Origin: Jeotgalibacillus malaysiensis
Lineage (GTDB): Bacteria > Bacillota > Bacilli > Bacillales > Jeotgalibacillaceae
Assembly (NCBI GenBank): GCA_000818095.1
Contig: CP009416.1
Location: forward strand, 445,501 to 509,500
Length of the DNA: 64,000 nt
Direction: 5' to 3'
Shown: positions 31,667-40,251 of the stretch, piece by piece
Numbering within the stretch: the stretch's first letter is position 1
Layout: the number at the start of each line of letters is the position of its first letter
Notes under the pieces: generated by a model
What the model was told of the DNA's origin: nothing
Databases searched by the model: none
Seen by the model: the letters and a program-made list of their open reading frames with translations, nothing else
Made by a program: the position numbers and the translations under genes

Positions 31667-32179
31667 ATGAACAGAGGCGTTGTGACTTCATTATCAGCAA
31701 TCGGGATCGCCCAGGCGCTGAAGATTGTGACACATAAGAAAGTGACAGGAAAGTGGGAATTAAAGCCGCTCGTACAGACTGGCGGAATGCCAAGTTCTCA
31801 CTCAGCGGGGGTTGCTTCGCTGGCAGCATATGTAGCTGCTAATAGAGGAACCAGACATATTGAAACGGCACTTGCGATCGTATTTGGAACGATTGTTATG
31901 TATGATGCACAAGGTGTTCGCCGTCATACGGGTGAAATTGCAAGACTTGTAAACGACCTCGAAGATCACTTTGAGATTATTTCTGACGATTATCCAAGCC
32001 TTCAGTTTGAAAAACGTGATAAAGAGCTGAAGGAATTGCTTGGTCATCAGCCTCTTGAAGTGCTGGCCGGAGGAATCTTTGGAATTGTTTACGGAATTGC
32101 ATCTGCCAAGCTAGAAGACCGTAAGCTTAGAAAAGAAGAGCCAAAACCAATGATTGCACGTGATTTTAAAAACGAATAA
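31667..32179 (+). CDS. yuiD: Divergent PAP2 family membrane protein YuiD
   Basis: A 170-residue membrane protein of the DUF212/divergent PAP2 family, like B. subtilis YuiD. It has the phosphatase-like motif GGMPSSHSAGVASLAAY and the second half YDAQGVRRHTGEIARL with a conserved R-x-x-x-G-x-x-A. Acid phosphatase activity toward a lipid phosphate is plausible but unproven. AGGAGGAG precedes the ATG. A terminator follows. Confidence 0.88.
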   Translation: MNRGVVTSLSAIGIAQALKIVTHKKVTGKWELKPLVQTGGMPSSHSAGVASLAAYVAANRGTRHIETALAIVFGTIVMYDAQGVRRHTGEIARLVNDLEDHFEIISDDYPSLQFEKRDKELKELLGHQPLEVLAGGIFGIVYGIASAKLEDRKLRKEEPKPMIARDFKNE

Positions 32180-32187
32180 TATGATTT

Positions 32188-32236
32188 CCCGCAGCGGTAT
32201 AAGTTGTAAAACAGCATATTCGCTGCGGGTTTTGTA
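32188..32236 (+). terminator. Long-loop terminator after yuiD
   Basis: CCCGCAGCG at 32188-32196 pairs with CGCTGCGGG at 32221-32229, followed by TTTTG and more T. Confidence 0.65.
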
Positions 32237-32315
32237 TTTTTACAAAAAAATTTTCAAAAACCTGCTTGCACTGAGAACGATTTTCATTTACTATCAGATG
32301 TGGGAAGGCAAAAGG

Positions 32316-32765
32316 ATGGATATTATGGATGAAAAACAATATTTCCTCAACGATTCCCTGGGCTATAAGCTGTTTCATGCTTCAAGACTGATGAACAGCC
32401 GGTTGAACCGTAATTTTAAGGAACATGGTTTTAACCTTACATATGAACAGTGGCAGATTCTTACGCGCTTATATGAACGCGATGGCCAGACACAAAATGA
32501 TCTTGCAGCGCAAAATGAGCGGGATCAGGCCAGTGTATCTAGGCTGATCGATAATCTGATCAAGCGGGGATATGTGAAAAGAGAGGTTCACCCATCAGAT
32601 CGCAGGGTCAACAAGATCATATTAACTGCAGAAGCAAAGCGTGATCAAAAGGAACTGGAAACCTGTGCTCAAAAAACCATTGTCCAGGCATCAGAAGGAC
32701 TTTCTGAAAAAGAGCTTTCAAAGATTTTATCAGTGCTTGATAAAATCAGATCGAATTTAGCATGA
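32316..32765 (+). CDS. MarR family transcription regulator
   Basis: A 149-residue winged-helix dimer. The recognition helix region QNDLAAQNERDQASVSRLIDNLIKRGYVKREVHPSDRRVNKIILT has the MarR wing signature D-x-R. N- and C-terminal helices form the dimer interface. No Cys suggests thiol sensing. ATG 32316 has GGAAGG 7 bases upstream; ATG 32325 with AAAGG is equally possible. Two palindromic operators lie just after the gene, upstream of the siderophore transporter operon, which it probably controls. Confidence 0.85.
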   Translation: MDIMDEKQYFLNDSLGYKLFHASRLMNSRLNRNFKEHGFNLTYEQWQILTRLYERDGQTQNDLAAQNERDQASVSRLIDNLIKRGYVKREVHPSDRRVNKIILTAEAKRDQKELETCAQKTIVQASEGLSEKELSKILSVLDKIRSNLA

Positions 32766-32782
32766 GCTTTTTTGCGTCAAAC

Positions 32783-32832
32783 ACTTGTTGGAACAAGTAT
32801 TAATTTTTACAGCATTAGTTGTCTAAACAAGT
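32783..32832 (+). promoter_or_regulatory. Two MarR-type operators ACTTGTT-N2-AACAAGT
   Basis: ACTTGTT-GG-AACAAGT at 32783-32798 is perfect. AGTTGTC-TA-AACAAGT at 32817-32832 differs at two positions. Their centres are 34 bp apart. They lie between the MarR gene and yclN. Confidence 0.65.
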
Positions 32833-32840
32833 ATTTGACG

Positions 32841-32864
32841 GAGAGAAAACTCTCTCTTTTTTTT
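32841..32864 (+). terminator. Small hairpin terminator upstream of yclN
   Basis: GAGAG-AAAA-CTCTC is followed by a run of T. It may end the MarR transcript or act as an attenuator before yclN. Confidence 0.55.
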
Positions 32865-32873
32865 AGAATACAG

Positions 32874-32888
32874 TGAGAATAATTATCA
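32874..32888 (+). promoter_or_regulatory. Fur box of the siderophore transporter operon
   Basis: TGAGAAT-A-ATTATCA matches the 7-1-7 Fur consensus TGATAAT-N-ATTATCA at 13 of 14 positions, 31 bases before the yclN start. Confidence 0.8.
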
Positions 32889-32919
32889 TTTTCACTTTAA
32901 GGAAAGTCGGGTTCCAATT

Positions 32920-33873
32920 ATGAAAAAACGATATCTGGCCAGTGCACTCGTTCTTTTCGCTGCAGGATCTCTATTTGTAGGGGTGTCATCACTTTCCCCA
33001 ATGGATTTATTTCATTTGTCTGAGGAACAGCTGCATGTCTTATGGAACAGCCGGCTGCCGCGATTGATGAGTATATTGCTTGCGGGAGCGGGGATGAGTG
33101 TGTGCGGGCTGATTATGCAGCAGCTCTCACGTAACAAGTTTGTATCACCAACGACTGCAGGGACAATGGACTCTGCAAGACTCGGTGTGCTGGTGTCGCT
33201 CATGCTATTTACCAGCGCATCACCACTGTTAAAAATGAGTATCGCATTCCTTTTTGCTTTACTCGGCACGTTTATATTTATGAAAATTTTAGACCGTATT
33301 AAGTTCAAGGATGTCATTTTCGTACCGCTCGTCGGTTTGATGTTCGGGAATATTATCAGTTCGATCACAACCTTTTTTGCTTATGAGCGGGATCTCATTC
33401 AGAATATGTCAGCCTGGATGCAGGGCGACTTTTCGCTGATCGTGACCGGCCGTTATGAACTGATGTTTTTAAGTATTCCATTCATGATTGCCGCCTACAT
33501 ATTTGCCAATAAGTTCACGATTGCAGGGATGGGTGAGGACTTTGCAGTCAGCCTCGGGTTGAAATACAGAACCGTTGTGAATACAGGACTTGTACTTGTT
33601 GCCTTTGTTACTTCATCTGTTTTGCTGACAGTTGGCATGATTCCTTTTCTTGGCTTGATTGTACCGAATATCGTGAGCCTTTATCAGGGAGATAACCTGA
33701 AAAAGAACCTGCCGCACACAGCGATGCTTGGTGCATTATTTGTACTTATCTGTGACATTCTCGGCCGCATTGTGATTTACCCGTATGAGCTGCCAATCAA
33801 CTTAACTGTTGGCGTACTTGGAAGCGGAATCTTTGCGTGGCTGCTGATCAGGAGGCGATCACGTGAAGCATAA
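32920..33873 (+). CDS. yclN: Petrobactin-type siderophore ABC transporter permease YclN
   Basis: A 317-residue FecCD/BtuC-type permease with about nine hydrophobic helices, closely following B. subtilis YclN (petrobactin import). Shared stretches include SRLPRLMSILLAGAGMSVCGLIMQQLSRNKFVSPTTAGTMD at residues 43-83 and a coupling segment near GMIPFLGLIVPNIV. It pairs with YclO to form the membrane channel. AAGGAAAG precedes the ATG. It is first of four genes under a Fur box and probable MarR operators; the next gene overlaps it by 11 bases. Confidence 0.92.
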   Translation: MKKRYLASALVLFAAGSLFVGVSSLSPMDLFHLSEEQLHVLWNSRLPRLMSILLAGAGMSVCGLIMQQLSRNKFVSPTTAGTMDSARLGVLVSLMLFTSASPLLKMSIAFLFALLGTFIFMKILDRIKFKDVIFVPLVGLMFGNIISSITTFFAYERDLIQNMSAWMQGDFSLIVTGRYELMFLSIPFMIAAYIFANKFTIAGMGEDFAVSLGLKYRTVVNTGLVLVAFVTSSVLLTVGMIPFLGLIVPNIVSLYQGDNLKKNLPHTAMLGALFVLICDILGRIVIYPYELPINLTVGVLGSGIFAWLLIRRRSREA

Positions 33874-34807
33874 GCTGATTTTAACCATACTTGCCGTTCT
33901 GGCTGTCACGATGATTGCGATCTATATGACGATCGCATCCGGCGGCAACTGGGATTATATTCTCCCGCGCCGGGGCATGAAGGTGCTTGCTATGGTCATT
34001 ACTGCAAGCACGATCGGGATTTCCACGGTCATCTTTCAGACGATGACTAACAATAGAATTCTTACTCCGAGCATTATGGGAATGGATTCACTTTATATGC
34101 TGCTTCAGACAGCACTCATTTTCATCGTTGGCTCAGGGAGTGCGCTGATTATGAACCGCAATCTCAATTTTGTCGTATCAGTTTTACTCATGATGGTGTT
34201 TGCCATGCTGCTGTATAAGCTCCTGTTCAAAAAAGAAGGATCAAATCTGTTTTTCCTTTTGCTGCTTGGTCTGATTTTTGGAACGTTCTTTTCAAGCATC
34301 TCAACCTTCATGCAGGTGCTGATTGATCCAAATGAGTTTCTCATGATTCAGGACCGGATGTTTGCAAGCTTTAACAATGTCAGTGCTGATCTCGTGTGGG
34401 TGGCACTCGGCTGTATAGCAGTGACTGTGATCTGGATATGGAAGGACCTCAAATATCTCGATGTACTTTCACTCGGGCGTGATCAGGCACTGAATCTGGG
34501 TGTGGATTATGAGCGCGTTGTCAGAAAACTGTTTTTGGTTACAGCAGTATTCGTTGCGATCTCAACGGCGCTGGTCGGTCCGATTCTATTCCTCGGACTG
34601 CTTGTCGCAAATGTCACGTATGAAGTCATGAAAACCTATCGTCACGCTTATCTGATGGCTGCATCTGCTTTAATCAGCATTATCGCAGTAATCGGCGGCC
34701 AGCTGCTTGTGGAAAGAGTGTTCAGCTTTACCACAACACTCAGCGTCATCGTGAACTTCATCGGTGGTGTGTACTTTTTATACTTACTATTAAGGGAGCG
34801 ATCATAA
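33863..34807 (+). CDS. yclO: Siderophore ABC transporter permease YclO
   Basis: A 314-residue FecCD-type permease, the second membrane subunit. It contains FQTMTNNRILTPSIMGMDSLYMLLQ, equivalent to the QxxxRNxLAxPxxLG region of the family, and a coupling helix near LVGPILFLGLLVANVTYE. It starts with GTG 11 bases inside yclN, with AGGAGG upstream. The ATP-binding gene begins directly after its stop. Like its partner it lies in the cytoplasmic membrane and moves iron-siderophore inward. Confidence 0.92.
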   Translation: MKHKLILTILAVLAVTMIAIYMTIASGGNWDYILPRRGMKVLAMVITASTIGISTVIFQTMTNNRILTPSIMGMDSLYMLLQTALIFIVGSGSALIMNRNLNFVVSVLLMMVFAMLLYKLLFKKEGSNLFFLLLLGLIFGTFFSSISTFMQVLIDPNEFLMIQDRMFASFNNVSADLVWVALGCIAVTVIWIWKDLKYLDVLSLGRDQALNLGVDYERVVRKLFLVTAVFVAISTALVGPILFLGLLVANVTYEVMKTYRHAYLMAASALISIIAVIGGQLLVERVFSFTTTLSVIVNFIGGVYFLYLLLRERS

Positions 34808-35566
34808 ATGGTTTCAGCCAGTAACGTAGTGAAATTTTTCGGTAAAAAGAAAGTCGTACAGGACGTTTCAATTCAGGTCGAAAAAGGAAAAATCACTTCT
34901 CTGATCGGTCCAAACGGTGCGGGTAAAAGTACACTGCTATCGATCGTCAGCAGGTTGATGACGTCTGACGGCGGCGAAGTGAAAATCGATGAGCTCGACG
35001 TCGCTAAATGCCGCGGCAGTGAGCTTGCAAAAAAGGTATCAATCTTAAAACAGGCCAACCATATGACACTGAAATTAACCGTCAGGGAGCTTGTCTCATT
35101 TGGACGATTTCCCTACTCACAGGGCAAGCTGACAGCTGAAGATAAACGCTTTGTGGACGAAGCAATTGCATATATGCAGCTTGAAGACATGCAGCATTCT
35201 TACTTAGATGAACTGAGTGGCGGACAAAAGCAGCGTGCGTTTCTCGCAATGGTCATCGCACAGGATACAGAATATATCCTGCTTGACGAACCACTCAACA
35301 ACCTTGATATGAAGCATGCGGTTCAAATGATGAAGGTGCTGCGCCGACTTGTTGATGAGCTTGGTAAAACGGTAGTCATCGTGATTCACGACATCAATTT
35401 TGCCTCCTGCTATTCAGACAATATCATTGCGATGAAAAATGGCCGCGTCGTGAGAGAAGGCACCGTCAATGACATCATCAAACCGTGCGTACTGAAAGAA
35501 ATATACGATATGGATATTAATATTGAAGATGTAAATGAAAATAAAATCTGCGTGTATTACGCTTAA
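34808..35566 (+). CDS. yclP: Siderophore ABC transporter ATP-binding protein YclP
   Basis: A 252-residue ABC ATPase. Walker A is GPNGAGKST (residues 36-44), the signature is [10 protein letters not shown], Walker B is YILLDEPLNNLD, and the H-loop is in VIVIHDINFAS. It drives the YclN/YclO channel. It begins immediately after the yclO stop with GGGAGCG upstream, and the binding-protein gene follows after 15 bases. Confidence 0.93.
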   Translation: MVSASNVVKFFGKKKVVQDVSIQVEKGKITSLIGPNGAGKSTLLSIVSRLMTSDGGEVKIDELDVAKCRGSELAKKVSILKQANHMTLKLTVRELVSFGRFPYSQGKLTAEDKRFVDEAIAYMQLEDMQHSYLDELSGGQKQRAFLAMVIAQDTEYILLDEPLNNLDMKHAVQMMKVLRRLVDELGKTVVIVIHDINFASCYSDNIIAMKNGRVVREGTVNDIIKPCVLKEIYDMDINIEDVNENKICVYYA

Positions 35567-35581
35567 AAGGACGGATCACAT

Positions 35582-36520
35582 ATGAAAAAACTACTATTTC
35601 CAGTCATCGCTGGTGCCCTTGTATTAGGTGCATGCGGATCAGAAGAAAATGCAGAAACAACAACCGGATCAGCCGCTGAAAAAGAGGAAATGACCATCTC
35701 ACATCTGTTAGGTGACACAACGGTTGAAAAAAGTCCGGAATCAGTCGTAGTATTCGACTTCGGCACGCTCGATACACTGGATGCACTTGGTGTTGAAGTG
35801 GCAGGTGTCCCTCAGACCAACATTCCATCTTACCTTTCGAAATATGAGGGAGAAGACTATGAAAACGCAGGCGGACTGAAAGAACCTGACTTTGAAGCGA
35901 TCAATGCAATGGATCCAGACCTGATTATCATCTCAGGTCGTCAGGCAGATCTCTATGAAGAATTCGAAGCGATCGCCCCAACCATTTATATGGGTGTAGA
36001 CACTGAAAACTACATGGAATCATTCGAAGAAAACGTCAATACACTGGCAGCGCTTTTTGAAAAAGAAGAAGCTGCTGCTGAAAAGCTGGATGAGATTAAC
36101 GTATCCATTGATGAACTAAATGAGCAGGTCACTTCTCAGGATCTTGAAGCGTTAGTGACACTTGCAAATGACGGGAAAATCAGTGCATACGGTGCAGGCT
36201 CACGCTTTGGCATCATTCATGACGTATTCGGTTTTACCCCTGCAGACGAAACAATCGAAGTATCCACGCACGGACAAAGTATTTCCTATGAATATATTGT
36301 CGAAGAGGATCCGCAGTATATCTTTGTTGTCGACCGCGGCGCAGCAGTTGACGGTGAATCTTCAGCAAAGCAGGTCGTTGAAAATGAATTCATTGAAGGC
36401 ACACAAGCCTACGAAAATGGCAACATCATCTACCTTGACCCGGACTACTGGTACCTGTCAGGCGGCGGATTAGTATCCGTTCAGGAAATGGTAAACGAAA
36501 TTCAGTCAGGTATTGAATAA
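35582..36520 (+). CDS. yclQ: Siderophore-binding lipoprotein YclQ
   Basis: A 312-residue class III substrate-binding protein anchored by lipid. The lipobox is LVLGAC (Cys18), followed by an acidic linker. The two lobes are joined by one long helix (about 165-185). The start of the mature domain, TVEKSPESVVVFDFGTLDTLDALG, matches FepB/YclQ-type proteins. B. subtilis YclQ binds petrobactin and its photoproduct; the same ligand is likely but not shown. AAAGGACGG precedes the ATG, and the gene ends the operon at a terminator. Confidence 0.92.
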   Translation: MKKLLFPVIAGALVLGACGSEENAETTTGSAAEKEEMTISHLLGDTTVEKSPESVVVFDFGTLDTLDALGVEVAGVPQTNIPSYLSKYEGEDYENAGGLKEPDFEAINAMDPDLIIISGRQADLYEEFEAIAPTIYMGVDTENYMESFEENVNTLAALFEKEEAAAEKLDEINVSIDELNEQVTSQDLEALVTLANDGKISAYGAGSRFGIIHDVFGFTPADETIEVSTHGQSISYEYIVEEDPQYIFVVDRGAAVDGESSAKQVVENEFIEGTQAYENGNIIYLDPDYWYLSGGGLVSVQEMVNEIQSGIE

Positions 36521-36529
36521 ATCAGTCAG

Positions 36530-36555
36530 CTCCTCTGCAGTGCAGGGGAGTTTTA
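36530..36555 (+). terminator. Terminator of the yclNOPQ operon
   Basis: GCTCCTCTGCA pairs with TGCAGGGGAGT (one G-T pair), followed by TTTAT. Confidence 0.75.
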
Positions 36556-36633
36556 TCGTGGGTTCAAAAAAGATTCCACCTGAGATCTCTGTTATACTGA
36601 ACAAAACTTTCAACGCTAAAGGAGTGTCTACAT

Positions 36634-37467
36634 ATGAAAACAGCATTAGTCACAGGCGCCAACTCAGGCATGGGACTCACAACAACGATTGAACTTGTAA
36701 AGCAGGGATATCACGTCATCATGATGTGCCGCAACACGCGCCGCGGAAAAGTGGCCTGGATCTCGGCGAAAGAGCAAACACGATCAGAGGAACTGACATT
36801 AATGCAATGTGATCTTGGCAATCTCGGAAGTATCAGAAGTTTTGCAGAAGAGTTCAAAAAGAAATTTTCGAAACTGGATGTGCTTGTCAATAACGCAGGG
36901 GTCGTTTCTTTAAAACGCAGACTGACAGACGACGGCTTTGAATCGCACCTGGGTGTTAACCACCTTGGTCATTTCCTGCTGACAAACCTGTTACTGGACG
37001 AACTAAAGGCCGCGGAGCAGGGCAGGGTTGTAACGATCAGCTCCGGCGCGCATAAATGGGGTAAAATGGATTTTGATGACCCTCATTTTGAAAAAGGCTA
37101 TAACGTCGCAAAAGCTTACGGCCGATCAAAGCTTGCGAATGTTCTGTTTACAAAAGCACTGGCAAAGCGACTGGAAGGCACTGCTGTCACGTCCAATGCG
37201 GTGCATCCGGGTGCGGTATCAACGAATATTGGGATCGATCGGAAAACGGAGTTCGGGAAAGGTGTTCATAAAGTATTGAAGCCGTTTTTCCAGACAGCTG
37301 AAGAAGGTGCTGCGACAGCAGTATATCTGGCTACTGCACCGGAACTTTCAGATGTGAGTGGCAAATACTTTTATCAGATGAAAGAGATTGATGTGTCAGA
37401 GGACGCGTCCAATGAATGGCTGGCTGAGGAGTTATGGGGCTGGAGTGAGGAACGCGTGGGATTGTAA
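36634..37467 (+). CDS. SDR family oxidoreductase (retinol dehydrogenase-like)
   Basis: A 277-residue short-chain dehydrogenase/reductase. The cofactor motif is TGANSGMG (residues 7-14), NNAG is at about 89-92, the catalytic Ser is in TISSGAH, and Y-G-R-S-K gives the catalytic Tyr and Lys. The long C-terminus and HLGHFLLTNLLLDELK match the retinol/protochlorophyllide-type SDRs, which are often NADP-dependent. Substrate unknown. AAAGGAG lies upstream; it is transcribed alone to a terminator. Confidence 0.85.
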   Translation: MKTALVTGANSGMGLTTTIELVKQGYHVIMMCRNTRRGKVAWISAKEQTRSEELTLMQCDLGNLGSIRSFAEEFKKKFSKLDVLVNNAGVVSLKRRLTDDGFESHLGVNHLGHFLLTNLLLDELKAAEQGRVVTISSGAHKWGKMDFDDPHFEKGYNVAKAYGRSKLANVLFTKALAKRLEGTAVTSNAVHPGAVSTNIGIDRKTEFGKGVHKVLKPFFQTAEEGAATAVYLATAPELSDVSGKYFYQMKEIDVSEDASNEWLAEELWGWSEERVGL

Positions 37468-37481
37468 AATAGTTTGAGTGA

Positions 37482-37513
37482 GACCCCGTCTGTGTAGTGC
37501 AGGCGGGGTTTTG
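37482..37513 (+). terminator. Terminator after the SDR gene
   Basis: ACCCCGTCTG pairs with CAGGCGGGGT (one G-T pair) around a 7-base loop, followed by TTTG. Confidence 0.8.
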
Positions 37514-37538
37514 TTGTGTGTTAAACGTGGTTGTGGGA

Positions 37539-37669
37539 TAGGTCAAATTACACTTTTCTAAGAACTATCACAGTTTTTCTTTGAACTTCGCTATTTTTCT
37601 ACGAACATGACATGCTATTCTCCGAAACGGACACATTTTTCTCCGAACATCACACATTGATCTACGAAC
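37539..37669 (+). repeat. 21-bp periodic array, copy 2, upstream of the RpiR regulator
   Basis: The leader TAGGTCAAATTACACTT starts at 37539. Six motif copies start at 37556, 37577, 37597, 37618, 37639 and 37660, with steps 21, 20, 21, 21 and 21. Units are TTCTAAGAAC, TTCTTTGAAC, TTCTACGAAC, TTCTCCGAAA, TTCTCCGAAC and ATCTACGAAC. This is the only copy with one 20-bp step. Confidence 0.85.
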
Positions 37670-37722
37670 CTCGACTCGGGCTAGTCATTCAACCGATAAA
37701 TTCAGAAAATTCCCCCAATACA

Positions 37723-37752
37723 CTTGCAGGAATTCCTGCAAGAAGATACAAT
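37723..37752 (+). promoter_or_regulatory. RpiR-type promoter with 20-bp palindromic operator
   Basis: TTGCAG at 37724-37729 and TACAAT at 37747-37752 are 17 bp apart. A perfect 20-bp palindrome, CTTGCAGGAA and its complement TTCCTGCAAG, covers 37723-37742, over the -35 box and most of the spacer. It is a likely autorepressor site of the RpiR protein encoded 44 bases downstream. Confidence 0.7.
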
Positions 37753-37795
37753 GTAACTAGTTTATTGTTGCAAATCATTTTTTGGAGGCTATGAA

Positions 37796-38647
37796 ATGCA
37801 GGATATACTGCAAAAATTAGAAAATTCTTATACGAAACTCAGCGCGGGACAAAAGAAGGTTGCACGATTATTTTTCGACAACCCGAGCGTCATTGCTTTT
37901 TCATCTGCACTTGAGGTAGGGAAAATGGTCGATGTAAGTGAATCTACTGTCATTCGTTTGACACAGAAGATTGGTTACAAAGGCTACCCTGAAGCACAGC
38001 AGCAGATTCAGCGAAAACTTGCTGAAGCGAGGTTTTATGCCGATCAGCGCGAGCATGCAGAAGACAAAAGCGAAGATCAGGCATTTTTGCATAGTCTGCT
38101 TGACGCGGATATTGCCAATATCGAAAAGCTCAAGCAGTCATTAAAAGAAGAAGATCTGCTGAGAGTCGTTGATATCATCAGTCATGCGAAAAAAGTCTAT
38201 GTAACTAGTAATCTGTTCAGCTACGGACTTGGCCATTTATTTACACAGTGGATGAGTATGGTGCTTGATAACACGGAGATGCTCATGCAGGGTGATGTGC
38301 AGTATTACCAGCAGCTGTCGAAAATGGACGAGTCAAATGTCGTTATTGTCCTCGCGTTTCCCCGCTATACCAAAAATATTCTTGAGACCGTCAAAACGGC
38401 AAAATCCCAGGGTGCTACAGTGATTTCAATTACTGATTCAAAGGATTCCCCGGTTGCAGCTCATTCAGATATTTTACTCGAAGCAGCGATGAATGCGAAC
38501 TTGAAGATAGATTCATTCACAGCAGTAGTGGCATTGTTAACCTCCATTATGAGATTTGTATCAGTAAAAGAGCATGAGAAAGTCAGTGCGAACTTAGAAC
38601 GTGTTGAAAAAATGTACGAGGAAAAAGAAATTTTTTACCGTGACTAA
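37796..38647 (+). CDS. MurR/RpiR family transcription regulator
   Basis: A 283-residue regulator. The N-terminal HTH_6 domain (about 1-77) shows KVARLFFDNPSVIAFSSALEVGKMVDVSESTVIRLTQKIGYKGYPE. A C-terminal SIS domain (about 125-260), which binds a phosphosugar or other metabolite, shows VYVTSNLFSYGLGH and SITDSKDSPVAAHSD. GGAGG lies before the ATG. It precedes an amino-acid ABC transporter operon by 48 bases; RpiR control of amino-acid uptake is less usual than control of sugar genes, so the effector is unclear. Confidence 0.88.
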   Translation: MQDILQKLENSYTKLSAGQKKVARLFFDNPSVIAFSSALEVGKMVDVSESTVIRLTQKIGYKGYPEAQQQIQRKLAEARFYADQREHAEDKSEDQAFLHSLLDADIANIEKLKQSLKEEDLLRVVDIISHAKKVYVTSNLFSYGLGHLFTQWMSMVLDNTEMLMQGDVQYYQQLSKMDESNVVIVLAFPRYTKNILETVKTAKSQGATVISITDSKDSPVAAHSDILLEAAMNANLKIDSFTAVVALLTSIMRFVSVKEHEKVSANLERVEKMYEEKEIFYRD

Positions 38648-38663
38648 AGGTTTTTAACCTTTA
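38645..38663. repeat. Inverted repeat between the regulator and transporter genes
   Basis: TAAAGGTT and AACCTTTA are perfect arms around TTT, starting at the last bases of the RpiR gene. It may act as an attenuating hairpin; the T-run after it is poor. Confidence 0.4.
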
Positions 38664-38695
38664 AAAATAAAACACAAAAAAGGGGAGCATTACTT

Positions 38696-39544
38696 ATGAA
38701 AAAGAAGGTATTGTTTGGTTTGTCATTATCAGCAGCAATGGTGTTAGCAGCATGTGGAGGCGATGATTCAGCTGAAGATTCAGGTAACGCGGAAGGTGGA
38801 TCATCTGAAGCAGGCAGTGAATTCAACCTGCTTGAAGAAGGCCAGTTGACGTGGGCATCCAGTGGTCTTTACAAGCCGTTTAACTATGAAGAAGGCGGAG
38901 AGCTGAAAGGCTTTGACGTTGAAATTGGTTATGCAATTGCTGAGAAAATGGGTCTTGAACCAAATCCGATTACAACACCGTGGGAAACGATTCTCCAGGG
39001 GCTGACGAGTAACCGTTTTGACGCAATCATTGGAAGTATGGCGATTACAAATGAGCGTGCAGAACAGGTGAATTTCTCAGATCCTTACTATTACTCAGGC
39101 GGGATGATCTTTGTAAATGAAAATAATAATGACATCACGTCGCCAGAAGACCTTGAAGGTAAGACAATCGGTGTAGTAGCACAGAGTACGTATGACGAAG
39201 CTGCACAGGAATACACAGATGAAGGCAATATCCAGTATTACAACAGTGACGTTGTAGCGCTGAATGACCTGACGATTGAAGGGCGACTTGATGCCGTTAT
39301 TACTGCTGACGTAGTTGGCTATGAAGCGCAGGCGCAGGGACTTGAGATTAAAGAAGTCGGTGACCCGCTATGGATTGAAAAAGCAGCAATTGCTGTTAAT
39401 AAAGATGATGAAGCACTGCTTGAAGCGATCAATGAAGCATTAGCTGAAATCATTGAAGATGGTACGTATGATGAGATCTCAAATGATCTGTTCGGACGTA
39501 ACCTGCTTGAAACAGAAACAGAAGGCATTGAAATCTTAGAATAA
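38696..39544 (+). CDS. Amino-acid ABC transporter substrate-binding lipoprotein
   Basis: A 282-residue SBP_bac_3 family lipoprotein. The lipobox is MVLAAC (Cys20), followed by an acidic Gly/Ser linker. The fold start is LTWASSGLYKPFNYEEGGELKGFDVEIGYAIAEKMG and the substrate-loop region is FDAIIGSMAITNERAEQVNFSDPYYYSGG. The family binds polar amino acids such as cystine, glutamine or arginine. AAAAGGGGAGC precedes the ATG. It is followed by permease and ATPase genes in one operon, after the RpiR gene. Confidence 0.9.
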   Translation: MKKKVLFGLSLSAAMVLAACGGDDSAEDSGNAEGGSSEAGSEFNLLEEGQLTWASSGLYKPFNYEEGGELKGFDVEIGYAIAEKMGLEPNPITTPWETILQGLTSNRFDAIIGSMAITNERAEQVNFSDPYYYSGGMIFVNENNNDITSPEDLEGKTIGVVAQSTYDEAAQEYTDEGNIQYYNSDVVALNDLTIEGRLDAVITADVVGYEAQAQGLEIKEVGDPLWIEKAAIAVNKDDEALLEAINEALAEIIEDGTYDEISNDLFGRNLLETETEGIEILE

Positions 39545-39570
39545 GTCCATGAGAGTAGGAAGGTGTTAGT

Positions 39571-40239
39571 ATGCCAGAGATATTGGTGACATTGTATGAT
39601 GTATTTACAAGAACGCTTTCCGGCTTTTTGGACGCCACTGTCATCACCCTGCAATTAACAGCAGTCGGGGTTATCCTCGGCTGTCTGTTAGGGTTATTCT
39701 TTGCGCTTCTGAAATTGTCGAAAGCAAAACCGCTTCAAATGATTGCGAACTTCTATATTACGGTCATCCGCGGAACGCCGCTGATCGTACAGATTATGTT
39801 TTTATATTTTGGAATCACTGAAATTATTACACTGTCCAACTTCTGGGCAGGGGCGATCGCACTTGGTGTGCACAATGGTGCCTATATCGCGGAAATTTTC
39901 CGTGGCGCAATACAGGGTGTGGATAAGGGGCAGACTGAAGCCAGCTTTTCGCTTGGTATGACGAAGTCCCAGACGATGAAAAGAATCGTCTTCCCGCAGG
40001 CCCTGCGCCGCTCAATTCCGCCACTTGGCAACCAGTTTATCATTGCGCTGAAGGACTCTTCTCTTGTCTATGTCATTGGGGTAGCCGAGCTATTCTCCCT
40101 TGCAAACAGAGAAGCCGCACAATCCTTCCAGCCATTTGAAACATATCTAATCGTCGGACTGTATTACTTAGTCCTCGTAATGATCTTCACATACCTGCTC
40201 AGATGGTATGAAAATAAACTCGATTTTGATAAAGATTAA
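39571..40239 (+). CDS. Amino-acid ABC transporter permease
   Basis: A 222-residue His/Glu/Gln/Arg-type permease with five hydrophobic helices. The family segments TVIRGTPLIVQIMFLYFG and the EAA-type coupling loop GQTEASFSLGMTKSQTMKRIVFPQALRRSIPPLGNQFI are clear. It resembles TcyB-like cystine permeases of B. subtilis. It is likely a homodimer, since only one permease gene is present. GGAAGGTGTTAGT precedes the ATG; the ATPase gene follows after 12 bases. Confidence 0.9.
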   Translation: MPEILVTLYDVFTRTLSGFLDATVITLQLTAVGVILGCLLGLFFALLKLSKAKPLQMIANFYITVIRGTPLIVQIMFLYFGITEIITLSNFWAGAIALGVHNGAYIAEIFRGAIQGVDKGQTEASFSLGMTKSQTMKRIVFPQALRRSIPPLGNQFIIALKDSSLVYVIGVAELFSLANREAAQSFQPFETYLIVGLYYLVLVMIFTYLLRWYENKLDFDKD

Positions 40240-40251
40240 GGAGGGTCGCAT

